From NCBI GenBank assembly GCA_029216955.1, contig JANAVB010003400.1, forward strand, positions 17,179,951-17,243,950: a stretch of 64,000 nt of DNA. The letters are read 5' to 3'. Each line of letters starts with the position of its first letter. Within the stretch, counting starts at the first letter, position 1. This document shows positions 57,726 to 64,000 of the stretch, piece after piece. Source of the DNA: Iris pallida (lineage: Eukaryota; Streptophyta; Magnoliopsida; Asparagales; Iridaceae). The notes below the pieces were generated by a model. It was given only the letters and a program-made list of their open reading frames with translations, had not been told where the DNA came from and made no database searches. The translations under genes and the position numbers were made by a program.

Positions 57726-59237
57726 TTACGAGTCAAACAAGTCGGGATATCGCGATCGGATGTCGTCCTCACGCTCCCACGTTGACTCACCTAGAGAGTG
57801 ATGACCCCAAGCAACACGGACTAAGCTAATAGTCTTGTTCTTGAGTATCTTCTCCCTCCGGTCCAATATAGACACGGACCTCTCCTCATACGAAAGGTTG
57901 GTACCAACAACCAATTTCGAATGGTCTAGGATATGGCTCGGGTCCGGGATATACCGTCGTAATTGGGACACATGGAATACATCATGCAACTCACTCAGCA
58001 ACGGCGGAAGAGCAAGACGATAGGATACATCTCCTACTCGCTCCAGGATATCGAACGGCCCTATATACCTAGGACTAAGCTTTCTCCGCACGCCAAAGCG
58101 AATGACGCCGCGGTTAGGCGAGATCCTAAGGAATACATGGTCGCCGATAGCAAACTCTAAGGGACGCCGATGGGCATCGGCCCAATGTCGCTGGCGATCT
58201 TGGGCAACTCGAAGATGATCCCTGATCCCTCTGACCACTTCAACTGTATGGACAATCATTTCTGGGCCAAGCATCTGTCTCTCTCCAACATCATCCCATG
58301 CTAGCGGGGATCTGCACTTCCTACCATACAGCACCTCGAACAGGGCCATCTGAATACTGGCCTGGAAACTATTGTTGTACGAAAATTCCACCAGGTGCAG
58401 GTGATCTTTCCATGAACCACCGAAGTCAAGGGTACAAGATCTCAATATATCTTCAAGAGTCTAGATTGTGCGCTCTGACTGACCATCGGTCTGCGGATGA
58501 TAAGCTGAGCTAAACTGAAGGTGAGTTCCCAAACTCTCTTGCAGGCTGCGCCAAAAGTGTGATGTGAATCTTGAATCCCTGTCCGAGGTGATACTGACGG
58601 GCACTACGTGAAGCCTGACAATCTGCCTGAGGTACATCTCTGCTAGCTGAGCCGTAGACTGCCCAACTCTGGATGGGAGAAAATGAGCCACCTTCGTGAG
58701 CCGGTCAACTATAACCCAAATAGCATCTCTACCAGCTGGGGATCTAGGCAATCCAGTCACAAAATCCATGTTCACATGCTCCCACTTCCATTCTGGAATC
58801 GGCAAGGGCCGAAGAAGTCCAGCGGGCCTCTGATGTTCAGCTTTAACCTGCTGGCAAACCAAACACCGAGAGACAAACCGGGCTATCTCCCTCTTCATGC
58901 CATTCTAACAGAAATGCTGACGAATATCATGGTACATCTTCGTGCCACCGGGATGAATAGAATATTATGAACTGTGAGCTTCTGCCATGACCTCCTGTCT
59001 GATATCTCCACTGGGTACACAAAGACGAGTGCCGTGCCGAAGTGTACCATCTTCATGAATGCACAACTCTGGACTCCTCCCTGCCTCACACTCTGCTCTG
59101 AGTCGCTGAATCTTGGAATCTGTAGACTGCGCCATCCGGATCCTCTCAACTATGCTGGACTGAACCTGTAGACTGGCCATCAACGCCACGTTGGTGGGAA
59201 GAACCACTTCAATTCCCATCTTCTGAAGATCTTCCAA
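57726..59237 (-). pseudogene. Element C integrase with chromodomain-like tail
   Basis: On the minus strand the zinc finger (HSS, a stop, YSIHPGGTKMYHDIRQHF, a stop, then CLVCQQ) lies at about 58975-58850. The core has D at residue 45 of the 58898 frame (MDFVTGLPRS), D at 106 (SDRDSR) and E at 142 (QSERTI), a D-35-E spacing. A TAG at about 58461 follows ERTI. The second frame (58445-57726) carries YNNSFQASIQMALFEVLYGR, the GPF segment SPRYIGPFDILERVG and a tail with WEREDDIRSRYPDLF. The codon that is TAG after CLVCQ in the two other pol copies is CAG here. Confidence 0.9.
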
Positions 59238-59321
59238 TAATTCTGGTTACGCCGTTAGGAAATAAATTCCGGCTCTCCGGCTCAACGCATCTGCTACAAC
59301 ATTGGCCTTCCCTGGGTGATA

Positions 59322-59846
59322 CTACAAGTCCACATCGTAATCCACCAGTAGCTCGAGCCATCTTCTCTGCCGCATGTTAAGGTCCTTCTGGGTGAAAACA
59401 TACTTCAGGCTCTTGTGATCAGTAAATATCTCCACTCTATCTCCGTACAAGTAGTGCCGCCAAAGCTTAAGTGCAAACACGACTGCTGCCAGTTCCAAGT
59501 CGTGGGTCGGGTAATTCTTCTCATGATCACGAAGTTGACGTGATGCATAAGATATTACCTTCCCATGCTGCATCAAGACACACCCCAATCCTCTGCCTGA
59601 AGCGTCGCAATAAACTGTGAATCCTCCGGTCCCATCTAGAAGTGTGAGAATGGGAGCCGTTATCAAACCTCACTTCAATTTCTCAAATGATTCCTGATAC
59701 TATGATGTCCAAGCGAACTGCACATCCTTGCGGGTCAACTGGGTCATCGGCGCCGAAATCCTTGCAAAATCAGATACGAATTGCCGGTAGTAGCCGGCCA
59801 ATCCAAGGAAGCTGCGAACCTCTGCCGCTGAACTAGGTACTGGCCA
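59322..59846 (-). pseudogene. Element C RNase H
   Basis: The 59666 frame contains [20 protein letters not shown] (catalytic D), [20 protein letters not shown] (catalytic E) and [20 protein letters not shown] (third acid), ending at a TAG where the family has glutamine (VDYDVDL.YHPGKAN). Between RT and this frame (59846-59667) stops interrupt the connection, which still reads [18 protein letters not shown]. Confidence 0.88.
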
Positions 59847-60596
59847 TCACTCGATAGCCACAATCTTCTGGGGATCCACTTCTACTCCTCCTCGAGTAAT
59901 GATGTGACCTAAGTACGAAATGCGATCGAGCCAGAACTCACATTTACTGAACTTGGCGTACAACTGATGCTCTCTAAGCGTCTGAAGGATGATCCTGAGA
60001 TGCTGCTCATGCTCTGCTTCGCTCTTGCTGTAGACCAGGATATCATCTAGGAACACGATCACGAACTGATCCAAGTAAGGCATAAAAATGCGATTCATGA
60101 GGTCCATGAATACGGCTGGCGCATTGGTCGCTCCAAAGGGCATAACAAGGAACTCCCAATGCCCATACCTCGATCTAAACGCTGTCTTCGGGATGTCCTG
60201 CTCTCTGACTCTGATCTGGTGGTATCCTGACCGCAAGTCTATCTTCGAGAACACGGAAGCCCCTTTGAGTTGATCAAACAAGTCATCTATCCTCGGGAGA
60301 GGGTATCTATTCTTGATTGTCACTGAGTTCAAGACACGATAATCTACACATAGCCTGGACGTACCATCCTTCTTTTTCACAAGAAGCATCGAGGCTCCCC
60401 AAGGCGATCCACTTGCACGAATGAATCCCTTGGTCCTTAATTCTTCAATCATTTTGTACAAAATCTCCAACTCTGAAGGCGCCATTCTGTAGACTCTCTC
60501 TGATACTGGTGCTGTCCCGGGGATCAAGTCTATAGATCTCCCGCTCTGGCGGCATCCCTGGAAGTTCCTTTGGGAAGACATCTGGGAACTCTTCAA
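59847..60596 (-). pseudogene. Element C reverse transcriptase
   Basis: About 200 of the 249 open residues are [66 protein letters not shown], the catalytic FLDD at residues 182-185 (about 60053-60042), then [15 protein letters not shown], ending at a TGA after VAIE. The first ~20 residues are out of frame with the real upstream sequence, which is in the 60921 frame; a frameshift lies near 60530-60500. This is the best-preserved enzyme domain in the window. Confidence 0.92.
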
Positions 60597-61020
60597 CTAT
60601 CCTGGGTAACTGTACTGCTGCTACGGCCATCCACAATACTGGAGAAGATGGTTCCACTACGCCTCTGGAAAATAAAAACTCTGGCTCGCCTGAAATACTA
60701 AAGATAACCCTGCCAACATGGCAGTCTATCCTAGCATACTGGTTCCTCAACCAATCCATTCCTAAGACTATATCATAGTCTGCCATAGAAAATTCTATAA
60801 ATCTAGCGGGGAACTCTCTACCGCTAACTACGACCCGACACGAGGAAAACACTCGATCTACTCCCACAAGACCATTACCAGTAAGTATATTGAGCCTCAC
60901 TGATAATGACTCGGGCTCCAATCATATCCGTGTCGCGAATCGTGCAGACATGAATGAATGCGATGCACCAGAATCAAATAATACCGATGCTGGAGAGGAG
61001 TTGACGAGAATAGTACCTGC
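60445..61020 (-). pseudogene. Element C protease and RT linker
   Basis: The protease active site DSGASHSF is intact near 60985-60960 (in the frame ending at 60922), preceded by VAGTILVNSSPASVLF. After a stop the next frame (60921-60445) reads ADYDIVLGMDWL (the usual protease end) and [20 protein letters not shown], the linker to RT. Then the frame shifts at about 60530. Protease would cut the Gag-Pol polyprotein. Confidence 0.87.
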
Positions 61021-62340
61021 CACTACCTCACCTGGTGCAACTTCTTCTTCCATAGTCATCATCATTGTCTGACCTTGTCCTCTTGCTGCGGGTCCCCTCT
61101 GCTGGAAACCTCTCTGCATGCTTTGCACTTGGGCTTGGGTATACTGCTGCTGGTTCTGCTGATGAAATGCCTGGGCCTGAGGCAACAAGGGCCTCGGGTA
61201 CTGCTGCTGCTGCATAGGTGCTGGTCCCCTAACCGATGGACTGGTTAGGTTAGAAGAGGACGAACTACCCCTATTCGGGCAGGCTCCTATCTTGTGATCT
61301 GCCGCTCCACAAGCCAGGTACAATCCCTGCGCCCTGCGACAATCTGCCACCACGTGCCCTGGCTTCCCGTAATGAGAACATCCCATCGCGGAAGTCTGCT
61401 TCTGCTTCTGCTGTTGCGGGTACGTCGGGATTGAATGCTGAACCGACGTCACTGAGGCCGCCTGCCTCAGAGTTCCAATGGTCAAACTCCTAGCTGCCGG
61501 GGCTGGAGCTGATGATTGGTGCATCTGACTGTGGGACCGCTTCCTACCTCCGGTCCTATCCACGATCCTCTGGGAGGTGTACTCATGCCTCCTAGCTGCT
61601 CTCAAAACCGCATCGAACGTCTGGTGCTCGAACTGCTCAACCGCCAACAAGATCTCCAAATGCAGCCCCTGCTGGAACCGCTGGGCCCTATCAAACTCGG
61701 TTGCCACCAAGGTGGGGGCAAACCTACTGAGTCTAAAAAACTCAGATGCATAACCGTCGACCGTTCTGCCTCCTTGCTTCAAGTTGGTAAATCTCGTCTG
61801 TAGGTCGTACCAAGCCACAACATCAAAATACTTCGTCTAGAATCTTTCTCTAAACACCGCCCAAGCAATGGGTGCCACTAATCCCATAGCTTACGCTGCC
61901 CACCAACTGCGAGCCAAGTCCAGCAACTGTAGGCGTACCACCGCCACCTTCTCATTCTCAGGTGTCCTAGCTGCTTCCAGAATCACCTCGGTATCCTGAA
62001 GCCAAGCGTCCGCGGCAATCGCATCCTCACTGCCATCGAAGAATGGAAGGTTCAAGCGCTTAAAGTTGTTGGCCGCGCTGTTCCCTGGATGACCGCCTCT
62101 AGTCAAAGCATCTGCCACTACCTGGTGCAAGGCGTCTCCTCTACAATCCTGGGAATCTATCAACGTCCTGATGAGACCTACCAAGGTGCCATCGTCAGGC
62201 TCTGCAGGCTGGACGGGCCGAACTGGGGGCTCTCCTCCGGGAGGGACAACTCTGGAGGCTACTCCGGAATGCTGGGCTTGATCTCCGGGTTGCTGGTCCA
62301 CGGGAAGTGCTCCACCTTGCTGATCGGCGGGGTCAGGTAC
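60980..62340 (-). pseudogene. Element C gag with two premature stops
   Basis: Coding-like sequence runs from about 62340 (start codon unclear; the frame is open upstream of 62301 but no convincing ATG is seen). The capsid includes FKRLNLPFFDGSEDAIAADA, WLQDTEVILEAAR and LLDLARSWWAA, then a stop at 61891-61889, another near 61839, and continues WYDLQTRFTNLKQGGRTVDG, YASEFFRLSRFAPTLV and QQGLHLEILLAV. The nucleocapsid shows CSHYGKPGHVVADC (the second cysteine is tyrosine) and CGAADHKIGAC, followed by a glutamine-rich linker into protease. Confidence 0.9.
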
Positions 62341-62517
62341 CGTACCGCTGAAGAAGACGACACAGGGAAAACAATAAGCAAGGACCAGGACAGATCAACG
62401 ATACAAGCACATGATCAGGGAAAAAATCCAGAGATTCAGAGGATATGAATGGAGATCAAAGAAGAGTACTGATTGAGACATCTATTCGGTAAACCCTCAC
62501 ATATCTTGAATGCCAAG

Positions 62518-62536
62518 ACCTGCATGGGCCACCACT
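62518..62536 (-). promoter_or_regulatory. Conserved post-LTR motif (element C)
   Basis: The minus strand reads AGTGGTGGCCCATGCAGGT, seven bases inside the 5' LTR end at 62544. Identical over 19 bases to the B-type copy although the LTRs themselves differ. Confidence 0.6.
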
Positions 62537-62543
62537 TAAACTA

Positions 62544-64000
62544 TGTGACGCCCCATAACCAGAATACTGGAGAGCGGGAGCGTACATAGCCAGCTACGTA
62601 TATTGAAATGGAATCCACCTCGCTATACGGTCACGGCTGTCTAGATATGAGGGTTTACTACAAGCCAATGGTCTCTTAAGGTCAAGCCTATTGTCTCAAT
62701 CTCAAGCAAGTAATATAATTACAAGATGTTAGACCACCAAATATACAATAAAAGGCATCCCAAATATTACATATTCAGCTGATTATGAAGCTAGTCATAC
62801 AAAATACGAGGACTAGCAAGAGTTAAGTCATACATGATCAGCCCTAGAATTTGTTAATCATGTTACAGCCCGTAGGCAGACAGTAAGTAAAGGTGCATCG
62901 AGCTAACAGGTGCTCGTTGGCTAAACGCCTCAAAAGAATAAATTTACAATGTAGTAGGTGAAACAAAATGGAAAACCCACTCGTAGCCCGGGTTCCTTCT
63001 AGTCGCCACCATCGGACTGGAGGTTCGGTAGATCCTCGGGTGCTGCTCCAAAATCTGGCCACACAAAACCAGCTGGGTCAAACCCCAGAAAGAGCAAGTG
63101 CCACAAAGGAGGCCACGAAATAAGGACAAAAGCCAGCATATCAGAACATAAGAAAATGGAAGAAAAGTACAAGTAATAAAAGTACAGCCGGATAATAAAC
63201 GACTAGGGACATGGAACCATTCCGGAAACCAGATTACGACCCGTAAACCAAACAAGGACCGAGGTTGTAACCCTTCGCCTGAATAGCACTTGTCTCTATC
63301 CATTTATTGTTAAAGATAAGTAAAACAATCATGTACAGGAGTACCAAGTACAGGGACTTAGACGAGACTTAGACGGGGCTAGACACCATCCATTTACAAG
63401 CGGTAAAGCAAATACTACGGCTTACTACTTAACTAACTAGGGTTATCACAAGCCTAGTTACAAGCAAGATGCAAATGAGAATTTCCAGTCCCAAGCCCTG
63501 CAGACTATCTAGTTATCCTTCCGCGGGTTGAGAGTATGGTTGGGTACATCGCCCAGGAGACGATATACCCTTAGGTGACTTAGAGGTGCAACACATGACA
63601 GTGTGCTGGAAATGTGCTCTACTCGTCGGCAAGCTACAAGTCCATTAAAGTGCCCAGATAACGAGATTGCTTGTGACTGGAGATTCTCCATGTTCTACTT
63701 TGATCTAATCATTACCCTAATCCATGTTCAGTATGAATCCCTGACCGTGGTAACCAGGGAGTCACGTCCTAGACATGATGCAAGACAAGACAAGTGGATA
63801 GCACAAGCAGCAAGAATGAACACCCACGGAGTCAGAGTTGATTATACGAGTCAAGTTACAAGTCAGGTTACAAGTTACAAGTCAGGAGAGCGCCGCCACG
63901 GGCCACTATCAAGTTATCCAGTAACAAGGTTAAAAATGAATTACCGGTTAAAAGTCAAGGGTGCACCCCATCGGGTCACTATCAAGGAGATCAGAAAGTA
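62544..64000 (-). repeat. Element C 5' LTR (partial, 1457 bp in window)
   Basis: Starts TGTGACGCCCC in reverse and matches 55186-56640 almost base for base. The window ends inside it; about 0.9 kb is missing, including the minisatellite part. Confidence 0.93.

Larger units (their letters stand above)
55186..64000 (-). mobile_element. Element C: chromovirus-type Ty3/gypsy retrotransposon, 5' LTR running off the window
   Basis: Minus-strand element: 5' LTR from beyond 64000 to 62544, post-LTR motif (62536-62518), gag, protease, RT, RNase H, integrase with chromodomain-like tail, polypurine tract (57576-57558) and 3' LTR (57557-55186). LTRs start TGTAATGCCCG and end GGGCGTCACA. Over the shared 1.46 kb the two LTRs are nearly identical by eye, so this is the youngest insertion here. 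Several stops and a frameshift still inactivate it. It inserted in a B-type LTR. Confidence 0.92.

Overview
The window is intergenic plant DNA built almost wholly of nested transposable elements. I found no host protein-coding gene, rRNA or functional tRNA. A flowering plant is indicated by Tat/Ogre-type and chromovirus-type Ty3/gypsy retrotransposons, a tRNA-derived SINE, a Tourist-like MITE, a Mutator-like element, and AAACCCTAA telo-box motifs beside TATA boxes inside LTRs. The species cannot be told from this. No complete intact ORF for a retrotransposon protein survives.

Layout. 1-4740: AT-rich sequence with small DNA elements. These are a 1.64-kb Mutator-like element with a 10-bp target duplication and an internal palindromic minisatellite, a SINE with a 17-bp target duplication, and a tandemly duplicated MITE. 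A diverged paralogue at about 4536-4733 looks like the empty site for both the Mutator-like element and the SINE. 4785-5178: two tandem fragments of a Ty1/copia reverse transcriptase. 5176-32318: one old minus-strand Tat-type element (LTR, PBS, leader, gag) split by two large insertions. LARD1 (6872-14872) is a non-coding element with 2.35-kb LTRs inserted in gag (duplication ATTGA). LARD2 (16839-31673) has LTRs over 4 kb around only 1.1 kb of internal sequence, inserted in the Tat LTR (duplication AAGAT); its right LTR carries a related solo LTR (24588-28484, duplication TCATT).

32392-34336: a decayed plus-strand gypsy pol fragment, cut by the LTR end of element B (34337). Element A (LTR at 35122, gag-pol 38639-43295, second LTR at 43421) sits inside the B LTR with duplication CTATT. 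The right LTR of A is scrambled: a 4.2-kb block holding the A LTR end, the second copy of the duplication (inverted) and more of B is spliced into it in reverse. 50402-55185 holds minus-strand gag, leader and LTR of a B-type element. Element C (55186 to beyond 64000, minus) is the youngest by eye: its LTRs are nearly identical and every pol domain is present, though broken by stops.

How the parts relate. The elements form a stratigraphy of insertion into insertion followed by decay. LARD1 and LARD2 lack gag and pol, so they could only have moved with proteins supplied in trans. LARD2 shares its leader with the gag-bearing B-type element, which suggests it is an internally deleted derivative of that family.
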